Below, in pieces: positions 51,546 to 60,539 of a stretch of DNA of 64,000 bases (position 1 is the stretch's first letter; every line of letters starts with the position of its first letter). The position numbers were made by a program, and so were the translations under genes. This DNA is from Eurosta solidaginis (lineage: Eukaryota > Arthropoda > Insecta > Diptera > Tephritidae). The notes beneath the pieces are model-generated. The model was given only the letters and a program-made list of their open reading frames with translations, did no database searches and had not been told where the DNA came from. Where the stretch lies: positions 169,034,083 to 169,098,082 of the forward strand of contig NC_090323.1 in the NCBI RefSeq assembly GCF_040869045.1. The letters run 5' to 3'.

Positions 51546-52007
51546 TGTTTAATTTTCACTTAAGTTGCGGGTACCTATGGGTTACTTACTTGCCACTTTT
51601 CTTTTACTTTAATTTCAATTTAAACACTTACACCTTTTTTTTCTATAACAAATTCACAATTTTATTGAGTACTGTGTTTGAAAAATGCAAATTACAATTT
51701 TAGGATTCGCACTCAGAAAAGAATACATTAATGTGCGCGCGCTCAACGATAACTGACTAAAGCTGGAGTCATTGGTGCCGTATGTCGTATCGCTGTATCC
51801 GTATCCCTAACGTAATCAGCTGTTTATCGTTACGACGGTAAACCAAAACCCAATTGGTTGGCTACGATACGGTTACGACCTTAGCGGCACCAATAATCGA
51901 TTGCATTGATTCTCATAAGATTGGTCGAATCAGCTGTTATAAGGTTACCGATACGGTTACCGATAAAGCACCAATGTCTCCAGCTTAACTCCGTTTTGCC
52001 GCTGACA
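51546..52007 (-). repeat. 3' LTR of the BEL element, split by a MITE
   Basis: Its two pieces, 51546-51760 and 51986-52007, match the 5' LTR at 59328-59557. The MITE at 51761-51985 duplicates the TAA of the target, which is single in the other LTR. Confidence 0.8.
51761..51985 (+). mobile_element. 225-bp MITE, TAA target duplication
   Basis: Terminal inverted repeats AGCTGGAGTCATTGGTGC / GCACCAATGTCTCCAGCT match at 17 of 18 positions. The flanks TAA (51758-51760 and 51986-51988) are a 3-bp duplication, confirmed because the other LTR has the empty site 'ctgactaactcc'. A 3-bp TWA-type target suggests the PIF/Harbinger superfamily. Confidence 0.85.
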
Positions 52008-52018
52008 GTTGAGCCTTT

Positions 52019-52243
52019 AGCTGGAGACATTGGTGCTTTATCGGTAACCGTATCGGTAACCTTTTAACAGCTGATTCGACCAACCTTATGAGAATCAATG
52101 CAATCGATTATTGGTGCCGCTAAGGTCGTAACCATATCGTAGCCAACCAATTGGGTTTTGGTTTACCGTCGTAACGATAAACAGCTGATTACGTTAGGGA
52201 TACGGATACAGCGATACGACATACAGCACCAATGACTCCGGCT
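52019..52243 (-). mobile_element. Second 225-bp MITE, opposite orientation
   Basis: It is about 97% identical to the reverse complement of the first MITE, with ends AGCTGGAGACATTGG.. and ..CCAATGACTCCGGCT, flanked by TTT. It lies 33 bp from the first. It sits at or in the purine-tract side of the BEL 3' LTR. Confidence 0.85.
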
Positions 52244-52636
52244 TTTGGTTTTTACCTCTTTACGTGTGTATATGTACAGATGTATACTTAAGGTACGTAC
52301 ATGACAAAGAAGCGGTATTCTTCCAATTTGATTTAATAGATTTTACATTAGGGCGTTCGAATTTATGATATAAAAATTTTTAGGTGAGTATGAATTTACA
52401 GGTGAGTGTGAGTTTAAGGTAAGTATATGTAATATGTATTTTACTTCATTAAATTAGTTCATTGGCTATATATACATACATGTAGGAATAGTTAATTTTT
52501 ATAGAATTCAGGTAAGTATAAGCGTAGATTTACATATATAAAATTTGAAAAATATCATATTTTACAATTCAATTAAATTTTCTTCCTCCATGTCTTCAAC
52601 ATGGCGCCGGGCCTGCGAAGTGGACGAATGCAGGAG
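52244..52636. other. BEL 3' region without gene
   Basis: AT-rich sequence between the extra zinc-knuckle ORF and the MITE-invaded LTR. It carries loosely repeated 'aggtgagtgtgagtttaagg' phrases. Nothing else is seen. Confidence 0.3.
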
Positions 52637-53050
52637 TTATTGAAGATGATCGAGCGTACTCTTCGCTTGGTTGACTAACTTCCTCGGATGACGTTGGTTT
52701 GCGCTGCGGCTCTGTAAGCGCGCCGCTGGTCGTTCAATTGCACGCTGCCTGGTTCTTCCACGTCGATCATCACGCCTATGGCGTATGGGTGGTGGAGGTG
52801 TCGGACGTCGATTACGTGTTGCTGTTGCAATATTAGGCCGGTGCTACAGCGTGTGATGAGCTCTGCCACAGTGGCGGCAGCTGCCGGTGGAAGTGCACGC
52901 CCCTGTGGTGTGAGATGTGGCCAAGCAGTTTATGCAGTAGCGATGGACGCGTGCAGACTCATATCGCTCTGCTGGAGTCATGGCCAAAAACGCATGGCAA
53001 TGGCGCAAAGAGTGGGGGCGGCAACACCGCCTGCATTTTCCGCGCTCCAT
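52637..53050 (-). CDS. Extra zinc-knuckle, Arg-rich ORF after BEL integrase
   Basis: The ORF starts at ATG 53050-53048 (MERGKCRRCCRPHSLRHCHA) and runs 68 codons to an amber TAG at 52846-52844. Beyond it the same frame stays open to TAA at 52639-52637, giving 137 codons in all. The first half is a cysteine/histidine array: C-x2-C-x4-H-x4-C, then FLAMTPAERYESARVHRYCI, NCLATSHTTGAC and SCRHCGRAHHTL. It follows the same order as the knuckle array in this element's own gag (CKLCNSNHSMMNC, AERNN, YCKNCLAFSH, CVYCQKRHRSLLH). The second half is rich in Arg and Pro (RNRRPTPPPPIRHRRDDRRG). It lies where an env gene would sit. A nucleocapsid-like nucleic acid binder is inferred. It may be a captured gag piece from another BEL element. 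Confidence 0.6.
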
Positions 53051-53183
53051 TATGAGCTCTGAGGGGACATTTGAGAGAAAAGAAAAAAGAAAACGAAAAC
53101 AGAGGAATTAGCTGTGATATTAAAAGAGAAGGGTGGCAAGGTGATTTGGAGGGATAGGGCACAGGACGCGTGTGAGAGGGGGT

Positions 53184-53423
53184 CTATGACATGGGTAATA
53201 AACATATCTTTGTAATGTTGCACGTAATTGTGCCGTTCTGGGTGTGAATGTCGACGACGCGAACATTCTCGTCAGGTCCTACGTGTAGGTTTGAAATTCG
53301 ACCTAGTCGCCATTCGTTGGGAGGCAGAAGGTCGTCTTTGATGACGACTAGGTCCCCTACCTTGACGTTGGGTTCTCGGGCCTTCCATTTTTGACGCTTA
53401 TGCAATTCCTTAAAAACTTTCAT
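53184..53423 (-). pseudogene. BEL integrase C-terminal domain
   Basis: It encodes KELHKRQKWKAREPNVKVGD, LVVIKDDLLPPNEWRLGRIS and VRVVDIHTQNGTITCNITKI, the DUF5641-like tail of BEL/Pao integrases, ending at 53184. A stop just upstream, near 53425-53460, and frame breaks separate it from the catalytic core. Confidence 0.78.
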
Positions 53424-53552
53424 TTTTCCAGCGATTGCTGAACTGATGGTGAAGGACTTTCAGTTTTTACCATCGGTGGAGGAGGCTAAGATTGTCGGGA
53501 TTGGGTTCTGGGAGAGACATCAGGGGGGCTCCCCGCAAAAAGTGACCTGGGG

Positions 53553-54144
53553 TTAAGACGAGTAAATCATGGGGTCTTCGGACATTGGAGAGAGCGGTCT
53601 AGAATTGAGGACCGCTTCAATTCGAACTAGAAGTGTCGAGAACTCTTCAAACGAGAATTTATGGTTTCCGGCAATTTTGTGGAAGTGTATTTTGAAGCTC
53701 TTCACTGCTGCTTCGCAGATACCGCCCATGTGAGGAGCGTAAGGGGGGATGAACTGCCAAGGGAGGCCATGCAGAGCGTATTTTTCGGCTATGTCTGAGG
53801 CGGCTTCACTTAGAAAAGCCGATAGTTCTTTCTGAATTGCTCGTTGAGCCCCGACGAACGTTTTTCCATTATCTGACACCATCTTATGAGGCAGGCCACG
53901 GCGACCGGCAAAGCGAGCAAAAGCGGCTCTAAATGCTTCCGTTGTTAGGTCCGAACAGGCTTCTAGGTGAATAGCCTTGGTATAGAAGCAGATAAACACA
54001 CAGACGTAAGCCTTTGTGTGGGATTTCCGCGTGAGAAACCGAGCTTGTCGGGTCGATTGGGAGTCCTTTTTCCTTATGAATGAAGCGGTAGACGAAGGAC
54101 ATTACGCGCAGCGCACGAGCATAGGAGGAGAAGCGTTCCAACAA
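53553..54144 (-). pseudogene. BEL integrase core
   Basis: Two overlapping frames give the integrase. 54144-53929 holds the region before the core, and 53999-53553 has FICFYTKAIHLEACSDLTTE, MVSDNGKTFVGAQR (second Asp) and FIPPYAPHMGGICEAAVKSF (third acidic residue E), then SRPLSPMSEDP. The first Asp lies in the junction between frames. The core is nearly complete, but it is broken at its start and at 53553. Confidence 0.8.
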
Positions 54145-54408
54145 ATCGATGCTTTCAGTGGTGTGAAGAGTGACGATTGGTTTCTGTTCTAGGGGGGGTG
54201 TCGGTTTAGGCGTGGTGTCTGGCCAGAACTGAGAGGGTTTGGCTAACCATTCGGGTCCGTTCCACCAGAGTGGGCAGTCGACTAAGTCTTGGGGCCGAAA
54301 TCCTCGAGTTCCTAGATCAGCTGGGTTGTCCTTGCTGGCTACATGTTTCCAAGTCGCGTTGTTTACGTTTTTGATGATCTGAGAGGTGCGGTTTGCAACG
54401 TAGGTTTT
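54145..54408 (-). pseudogene. BEL linker between RNase H and integrase
   Basis: Scattered readable pieces on the minus strand, such as the QFWPDTTPKPTPPLEQKPI-like stretch around 54190-54240 and the zinc-binding lead-in of integrase, lie in changing frames. The stretch links the RNase H stop (54409) with the integrase core. Confidence 0.5.
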
Positions 54409-55056
54409 TCACATATGGGGTGGCTTTTCTAGCCATGCTAACACTATTGAAGAATCCGTCCATAATGTTAGCTCGTGAGGTGGTAGTTTTAGCTGAAGTT
54501 GAAATTGTTTTATTAATTTAGAGAGAAGAACTGCTCCGCAAAGTTCCAGTCGAGGGAGACTGACCGTTTGTAAGGGAGCGACTTTACTTTTCGCCACAAG
54601 CAGGTGACAAGCGTAGACGTTTGGAGATTGCTGTGTTCTTATGTATACACAGGCGCAGAAGGCTTTTTCAGAGGCGTCTGAGAAACCGTGTAATTGAGTG
54701 GGTATGTCGGGGGAGAGTTGAGCCCAACGGGGAATTTTTATGTCGCTTATTGCCGTGAGGTTTTCGTGAAAAGCCGTCCATTTTTGAAGAGCGCCGGCTT
54801 TTACTTCTTCATCCCAGTCAGTTCCCTCCATCCATAGTTGCTGCAGTAGGATTTTTGCTGTGATCATAATTGGCGATAGCCATCCTGCCGGGCCGAAAAC
54901 TTTCGCTACCGCCGACAGAATTTGCTTTTTCGTTCGCGAATTATTCGACGGACTGGGGTCGTAGGAGTACGTGAAGGAATCTGTAAGGGCATTCCATCTT
55001 ATTCCAAGCGTTTTGGTGGAGCTGGAGTCCTGGAATTTGAGGAAATCTATGTCCAA
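54409..55056 (-). pseudogene. BEL RT end and RNase H
   Basis: The 215-codon ORF includes [58 protein letters not shown] (first Asp of RNase H), [15 protein letters not shown] (Glu) and [18 protein letters not shown] (Asp). A TGA at its end cuts it from integrase. It overlaps the RT ORF in another frame, so a shift lies near 55000-55060. Confidence 0.8.
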
Positions 55057-56347
55057 GAGATCTGAGTGGGATATGCCTTCGAGTAGTTTTGGGTGGTTGG
55101 CCGTTATTTTTCTGAGATTTGAGCGCTTCGATGACTTGGGTCATGGAGTCGAGTGTGGACTGTATTTCATATCCGCCGGTGAGTATGTCATCTACATATG
55201 TTTCATGCAGAAGTACATTGTTGGCTAGCGGGTATTCTTCTTTGGTGTCTTCTGCTAATTGGCGGAGTGTTCTAATCGCGAGGTAGGGTGAGCAATTGAC
55301 ACCAAAGGTGACTGTTTTTAACTTGAAATCTTCAAGCTTGGAGTTAGAAGATCTACGAAAGAGGATTCGTTGATAATCTTGATCTTCTGGGTAGACGATA
55401 ATTTGGCGGTACATTTTTTCTATGTCACCGCTGAAAACAAATTTATAGAGGCGCCACTGTAGGATTATCAGCATTAAGTCATTTTGAAGTGTGGGGCCGG
55501 TGTGTATTATGTCATTCAATGAGTTTCCGTAGTGAGTTGGTTTGGAGACATTGAAGACTACTCGTACCTTTGTGGTTTTACTATCGGGTTTTATAACGGC
55601 GTGGTGAGGCAAATAGAAGGAGAAGTATTTACCTTTGTTAATAACTTCACGAGGTGAAGTTGGCTCCATGTGGTCCAGAGTTAAGTATTCTTCTAATACT
55701 TCAGAGTACTTTTCTCTTAACTCTGGTTTTTTCTCTAGGGTTCTTTCTACGCTGATGTATTGCTGCTGGGCTGCGGGTCGAGAGTGGCCGAGAGCTATAG
55801 TTTCGGGAAAGCCTTGTTTGAAGGGGAGTTTGACCATGTATCTACCGTCTCCTTTCCGAACGGTGGTTTTTTTGTACAGCTCTTCGCAAAATGTATCATC
55901 GTCTGTTATGGATGAGGAAGTTGGAACCTCTTCTTGTTCCCAGAATCTTTTGAGCAGTTCATTTAGAGAGTTGTCTGGATTATCAATTACGTGGGTGGAG
56001 AATGCCGAAATTTGTTGGTTAACCGGACCACTTAGTATCCATCCAAATATTGTTTGTTGTGCGATAAGAGTTCCTGCCACGTTAGTTTCCAGGCCATTTA
56101 GCAGAATTTGAGGGATTACATCGCTACCAAGCACCATGTCAATTCTTGCTGGGGAGAAGCAATTGGGGTCTGCCAGAGATAGTGAAGAGAACTTCTGGAA
56201 GTCCACGTTTTTGGCTTTGAATAATGGCAAGAAGTGAGTTAATTGTTGCAGAATTATCGCATGAGTTGGGATTTGAGTTGCTAAGTCATCTGAGCAAATA
56301 GTCATCAGACAAGTCTTATTTGAATTCTGCACTACGCGTCCGCCCAT
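54941..56347 (-). CDS. BEL protease end and reverse transcriptase
   Basis: The 468-codon ORF starts in the protease region ([38 protein letters not shown], a DUF1758-type stretch). It continues through [18 protein letters not shown] and the [55 protein letters not shown] (first Asp), [18 protein letters not shown] and [11 protein letters not shown] (YVDD box). The catalytic residues are intact. The last about 50 codons are off-frame. It lies directly after the gag/protease ORF, with a frame change at about 56320-56345. Confidence 0.85.
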   Translation of the reverse strand: MGGRVVQNSNKTCLMTICSDDLATQIPTHAIILQQLTHFLPLFKAKNVDFQKFSSLSLADPNCFSPARIDMVLGSDVIPQILLNGLETNVAGTLIAQQTIFGWILSGPVNQQISAFSTHVIDNPDNSLNELLKRFWEQEEVPTSSSITDDDTFCEELYKKTTVRKGDGRYMVKLPFKQGFPETIALGHSRPAAQQQYISVERTLEKKPELREKYSEVLEEYLTLDHMEPTSPREVINKGKYFSFYLPHHAVIKPDSKTTKVRVVFNVSKPTHYGNSLNDIIHTGPTLQNDLMLIILQWRLYKFVFSGDIEKMYRQIIVYPEDQDYQRILFRRSSNSKLEDFKLKTVTFGVNCSPYLAIRTLRQLAEDTKEEYPLANNVLLHETYVDDILTGGYEIQSTLDSMTQVIEALKSQKNNGQPPKTTRRHIPLRSLGHRFPQIPGLQLHQNAWNKMECPYRFLHVLLRPQSVE

Positions 56348-57203
56348 CCCTGATATTTGGTAACTGCTTTTTTTGTGTGGGTAGACCTAGTAGCTTTTGT
56401 ATACGCGAGGACACAAAAGTTTTTTCGGAACCTTGGTCTATTAGTGCGCGGAGTTTGAATATTTCTCCTCGGTGGAGAATGGGAACCATCGCGGTTGGCA
56501 GTAAGGTTTTTTCCTTGCTGCTAGCGAAGTGAGAGTGAACATTATTCTCATTTTGAGAGGTTGAGGAGGCTTCATTTTGTGCTGCCTTAGTTTGGAGCTT
56601 CGCGGCTTGTGCGGAGGTAGAGGGGGCCTCGTTGATGTTTAACTCTTGAGGTTTAACCCTTGTTTGGTTATTACGTGACGAGGGACGATGATTGTTGGAG
56701 TTGACCGATGGAGTGGTCTGATAGTGGAGGAGAGAGCGGTGTCTCTTTTGGCAATATACACATTTGAAGTTGCTCTTGCACTCGGACTCCAGATGAGAAA
56801 ATGCTAAGCAGTTTTTGCAATAATGATTTTGTTTAACAAAATTGTTCCGCTCCGCGACACTGAGTTGTTTAAATTTTATGCAATTCATCATAGAATGATT
56901 CGAATTGCACAATTTACAGGATGCCTGTCGAGCCGATTCGCTATGATATGAGTGGGACTTATTTTTGAAGTTATTCGACTGATTTTGGGGTGTCGAAGCT
57001 CGGTTGTTGAAGCTCGCATTTGAGTGGCGAGGTTTGCTTGGCCGATACGTACCGAGCCGTTCAACGACTTCATGCACTTGGCTCAGCGCTTCTGAGTCCA
57101 AGTGTATGTACGTATATTTGTATGTTACAGTTATGGAGTTGAGCGAAATTGCTATGCTAATGGTGGTGAGGTTATGCACTTGTCTCAGCGCTTCTGAGCA
57201 CAA
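56316..57203 (-). CDS. BEL gag C-terminal region with zinc knuckles and protease start
   Basis: From about residue 40 the ORF reads as the end of a BEL Gag: HEVVERLGTYRPSKPRHSNA, an Asn/Ser-rich linker, then three knuckle-like blocks (CKLCNSNHSMMNC, YCKNCLAFSHLESEC, CVYCQKRHRSLLH). A Ser/Thr/Gln-rich linker follows, then the protease motif LRALIDQGSEKTFVSSRIQK (D-Q-G-S as used in BEL). The first about 40 codons come from a tandem repeat ('gcgcttctgag' units), so the real Gag N-terminus is missing. The frame closes at 56316, where pol goes on in another frame. Confidence 0.78.
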   Translation of the reverse strand: MCSEALRQVHNLTTISIAISLNSITVTYKYTYIHLDSEALSQVHEVVERLGTYRPSKPRHSNASFNNRASTPQNQSNNFKNKSHSYHSESARQASCKLCNSNHSMMNCIKFKQLSVAERNNFVKQNHYCKNCLAFSHLESECKSNFKCVYCQKRHRSLLHYQTTPSVNSNNHRPSSRNNQTRVKPQELNINEAPSTSAQAAKLQTKAAQNEASSTSQNENNVHSHFASSKEKTLLPTAMVPILHRGEIFKLRALIDQGSEKTFVSSRIQKLLGLPTQKKQLPNIRDGRTRSAEFK

Positions 57204-57290
57204 ATGAATATATGTAATATATATGTGTATACAGCTTATGTAGTTTAACGGAGGTAAAATTATGCACTTGTCGCAGCGCTTCTGAGTACA
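57065..57290. repeat. Three tandem 90-100-bp units at the gag edge
   Basis: The phrase 'atgcacttggctcagcgctt'/'ctgagtccaa' recurs at about 57072, 57173 and 57263. The innermost unit is gag coding sequence (HLDSEALSQVH), so the repeat arose by local duplication of gag DNA, extending the ORF artificially. Confidence 0.7.
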
Positions 57291-58689
57291 AGAAAAAATA
57301 TGTAAGTAAATGATTTTTTTTTTTCTTTTGAAGCTAACGAGGCAAGAGTGTTATTAGGCGAATATTATTGAACCGAATTTAAGTCTTTGGTAAATGCCTG
57401 CATACATATGTAAGTATGCAAAAATTTTGGCTGTTGTTGGGCTAGCTGATGTGAAAAACCAACGGAGAATATGTGTACGGGTGAGTTAATAATTTTTCGA
57501 GGTAAATAAGGGGCTTTTAATCGTTTCTTTTCAGGGGCATTCAAGCGAAGGCAAACGGGGTATATACGTGGTTTATATATGTATATACATATATATGTAA
57601 GTATTTGAAACTGTGTGATTTATATATCTTAGCGGATTATAGAGATTTTTTTGTTTTTTTTTTTTTTTTTGAGTTTATGTTTTATATAGCAAATATGAGA
57701 ACATGAGAGGTTTCTCGAGAAATGCTTTGGAGGTCCGCTAGGTTATATAAATCTGTGTATATGTCGTAGGAAAATTTTTTTTCTGCACTTACTTTTTGCC
57801 TGGGATACCTTCTATTTACCGTACGCTGCTGTTCCGAGATTTTCCTGGTGTTGGTAATGGGGAAATGCTGCTAGTGCTGTTAACCGGATCTGCTGCTGGT
57901 GCTGGTGTCGGATCCGCTGCTTGTGTGGATAGCGGGTTATTCTGTCTGTGCTGGTAACTTTTCCTGCTCCTTGTGGACTGTACCTTCCGCTCGGCTGTTC
58001 GATTATTAAAATTTTTTTTTTTTTTAATTGTCTGATTTTTATTTTATTGTTTCAGGTTCGGTACCCTCCTTTGATTGTCACTTTTAAAATTTCCGATTTT
58101 TGTGTTGGGCTCACTAACCTCTTTTGAACGCACTGAGCACGCTAATCTTATTTATTTTCAGCTCTTTTAAAGAATTTTGCAATTTTTTGATTTTTTTTTT
58201 GGTTTTTATATCAACTCACTTTAAACGTATTAATGTTGTGCGAGTTTTTACTGAGCACCTTACCCTTACTTTCTTTGTATTTTCAGGTTTTCACGAGCAC
58301 CCTATTTTTATTTTCTGGTTTTTTATGAGCACCTTATTTTTATGTTTTCAGGTTTTCACAAGCCCATTTATTTCTCTATATTCTTTGTATTTCTCAGGCT
58401 TTTTGGGAGCACCTTATTAAAATATTTTCTTTATATTTTCAGGTTTTTACCGTGCACCTTATTTTTTATTTTCAGGTTGTACGAGTACCTTATTAAAAAT
58501 ATTTTCCTTTTATTTTCAGGTTTTACGAGCACCTTATTAAAAATATTTCCTTTTATTTTCAGGTTTTACGAGCACCAAAATATTTTCCTCTTTATTTTCA
58601 GGTTTTCACAGTCCCCCTTATTTTTCTTTCAGGTTTTTTTGAAGATCGCACTTCAGATATTTTTCGTAGCAACTTGTTGTTTAATATTA
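57291..58689. other. BEL 5' region, repeat-rich and without ORF
   Basis: Between the gag fragment and the 5' LTR no Gag N-terminus is readable. The stretch contains T tracts (57650, 58015) and, from about 58250 to 58640, about eight loose units of 'attttcaggttttcacgagc'/'acctta'. These give spurious ORFs at 58124-58830. The region is best read as decayed BEL leader with tandem-repeat growth. Confidence 0.5.
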
Positions 58690-59110
58690 GGGGGACTCAT
58701 GATAGCATATAAACTTATAAGGTGTAAAATTATATCCATTTACACACGCGGTTATATGAACGCACCTAGTAATACTCTTGATAAACTTGATTGTTTTTCA
58801 GCTGTATTATTGCCAAAAAAAATTTTTTGATTGTTATACAAATTAAAAAATACCAAGATTAAGTGAAAAATCAAAACTAAAACGCCTTTACTTGCTGATG
58901 TTGGAGATTTCTGATGAAAATGCCGGCGGTAATGTCTGCAAGGTTGCATTCCTTTGAGTTTACCGCGTTTACACAATGAAATGTGCGCGTAAATTTATAC
59001 AAATTGTGTAAATGATTTTTCATACAAAATTTGACAGCTCGTGCGTAAACTAGATAAATTTATACGTTTACACACTTTATAAGGCATTTATACGGTTACA
59101 TGAGTCCCCC
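58690..59110. mobile_element. 421-bp MITE with TA flanks
   Basis: Ends GGGGGACTCATG (58690-58701) and CATGAGTCCCCC (59099-59110) are perfect inverted repeats. Subterminal 'ttataaggtgtaaa' and 'tttacacactttataagg' extend the symmetry. TA dinucleotides flank both sides (58688-58689, 59111-59112), a Tc1/mariner-like target. No transposase is present. It is nested in the BEL 5' region. Confidence 0.75.
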
Positions 59111-59327
59111 TATTAAATTTGCTTTTGTTTTTTCGGATTTTTCGACACCGCTTTTTTCAGTTTTATATTCTTCAGCACTTTAGTTTTTTGGCACTTTTCG
59201 CTTATTTTCAGCTTTTTTCTTTTAAAAATGTTCCCTTAGAGCAAACTATAGCCTTTTCTAGTGCTTCGTTTTTTTTTTTTTTTTTTGGTTTAAATTTATA
59301 TTTCCACTTTGGCTGGCGAGACGACCA

Positions 59328-59557
59328 TGTTTAAGTTTCACTTAAGTTGCGGGTACCTATGGTTTACTTACTCACTTTTCTTTTACTTTAATTTCAATTT
59401 AAACACTTACACTTTTTTTTCTATAACAAATTCACAATTTTATTGAGTACTGTGTTTGAAAAATGCAAATTACAATTTTAGGATTCGCACTCAGAAAAGA
59501 ATACATTAATGTGCGCGCGCTCAACGATAACTGACTAACTCCGTTTTGCCGCTGACA
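59328..59557 (-). repeat. 5' LTR of the BEL element
   Basis: It is the uninterrupted LTR copy, with 'gtttaagtttcacttaagtt' at its low end and 'ccgttttgccgctgaca' at its high end. It contains the empty TAA target site of the MITE at 51761. Confidence 0.8.
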
Positions 59558-59820
59558 GTTGAGCTGGTATAACGAAGCCATCGAATATCGTGCCATACAA
59601 ATTTTTCGCCATCCTCATTGAAACGTTTCCAAGAAAGTTTTGATTTGGATAAGTCCGAAAAGTTAAAAAAATCATTTGGCTGCATTTCAATAGTTTGCAA
59701 TTTGGGTCCAATAGTATTTATGAATTGGTACCAATCTCTTGGGGTCTCAATTTCGACATTTGTTATACCTTTCATGAAAATGAAATGGTATATTAATTTC
59801 GTCACGAAACCCAAAATTGT
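59558..59820 (-). pseudogene. Unknown coding-like ORF cut by the BEL LTR
   Basis: From 59814 the minus strand reads MKGITNVEIETPRDWYQFIN, then TIGPKLQTIEMQPNDFFNFS and RFNEDGEKFVWHDIRWLRY. The residue mix looks like a real protein rich in Trp, Phe and Asp. At about 59570 the reading frame runs into the LTR and ends there after some 15 LTR-coded residues. I do not recognise the family. It may be an exon or a DNA transposon protein broken by the BEL insertion. Confidence 0.35.
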
Positions 59821-59869
59821 AAGTCCTTAAAGGAAAATAGATGGGCCCGCCATTAAGTATACCGAAATA

Positions 59870-60370
59870 ATCAGAATGAAGAGCTGAGTTGATTTAGCCA
59901 TGTCCGTCTGTCCGTCTGTCCGTCTGTTTGTATGCAAACTAGTCCCTCAATTTTTGAGATATCTTGATAAAATTTGGTGAGCAGGTGTATTTGTGTGTCC
60001 GATTAGACATTTGTCGGAACCGGCCGGATCGGACCACTATAGCATATATCCTCCATACAACCGATTTTTCAGAAAAAAGAGGATTTTTGTAATATCTTAC
60101 TCAATTTAACAGATTGAAGCTTCAAACTTCACCATATACTTTCGTATATTGCACATATTGTTGCCTGAAATAATTGATGAGATCGGTCGTATATATAGTA
60201 TATATCCCCCACAACCGATTGTTCAGATAAGAAACTTTTCGTAATTACTGCCCTATTTTAATAGCTAGAGGCTTCAAATTTCAACGAATGCTTACGTATA
60301 TAGCATATATTGTTGTCTGAAAAAATCATACAGATCGGTGGTATATACCACCATATATATACTATATATA
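59870..60370 (+). repeat. Second type of interspersed repeat (cgtctgtccgtctg)
   Basis: It begins 'agccatgtccgtctgtccgt', continues 'tttttgagatatcttgataa', 'ggaccactatagcatatatc' and 'ctccatacaaccgatttttc', and repeats a related block ('tatatcccccacaaccgatt') about 150 bp later. It shares only the cgtctgtccg and gagatatcttgatgaaa-like words with family T. It is noncoding. Confidence 0.55.
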
Positions 60371-60539
60371 TATAGTACTAGCCTTTACCCGCGGCCCCGT
60401 CCGCAAGGAGAAATTGAAATATATGGGCTATTCGCGTTAGCTTGCTTATCAAGTTATCTGTTTAAAATTTTGTTTTCTGTCTAATGCATCTTATTTTTGT
60501 AATTGAGTAAAAAAAGGAATTAAATGAGCTGATAACCTG
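60371..60539. other. Junction with a 'tttacccgcggcccc' motif
   Basis: The words 'agcctttacccgcggccccg' and 'tccgcaaggag' resemble a dispersed insect repeat edge that I know only by general appearance. No gene is seen before the minisatellite begins. Confidence 0.3.

Larger units (their letters stand above)
51546..59560 (-). mobile_element. BEL/Pao LTR retrotransposon with nested MITEs
   Basis: Direct repeats 51546-52007 (3' LTR, enlarged by a MITE) and 59328-59557 (5' LTR) share 'cacttaagttgcgggtaccta', 'acaaattcacaattttattg' and 'ccgttttgccgctgaca'. LTRs run TGTCAGCGGC to TTAAACA. A primer-binding-site candidate TGGTCGTCTCGCCAGCC follows the 5' LTR (59327-59311). Inside, on the minus strand, lie gag knuckles and protease, RT, RNase H, integrase and then an extra zinc-knuckle ORF. 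The gag N-terminus seems missing, replaced by repeat-rich DNA at 57.2-58.7 kb. Frame breaks are listed per part. Confidence 0.85.

Noticed and set aside
54971..56532. Plus-strand ORFs opposite BEL pol
   Set aside because: They are antisense to RT, RNase H and gag motifs, with no independent domains.
58124..58830. Phe-rich plus-strand ORFs of 98 and 162 codons
   Set aside because: They come from T-rich tandem units ('ttttcaggttttcacgagc') and run across a MITE end at 58690. No membrane-protein logic beyond base composition is seen.
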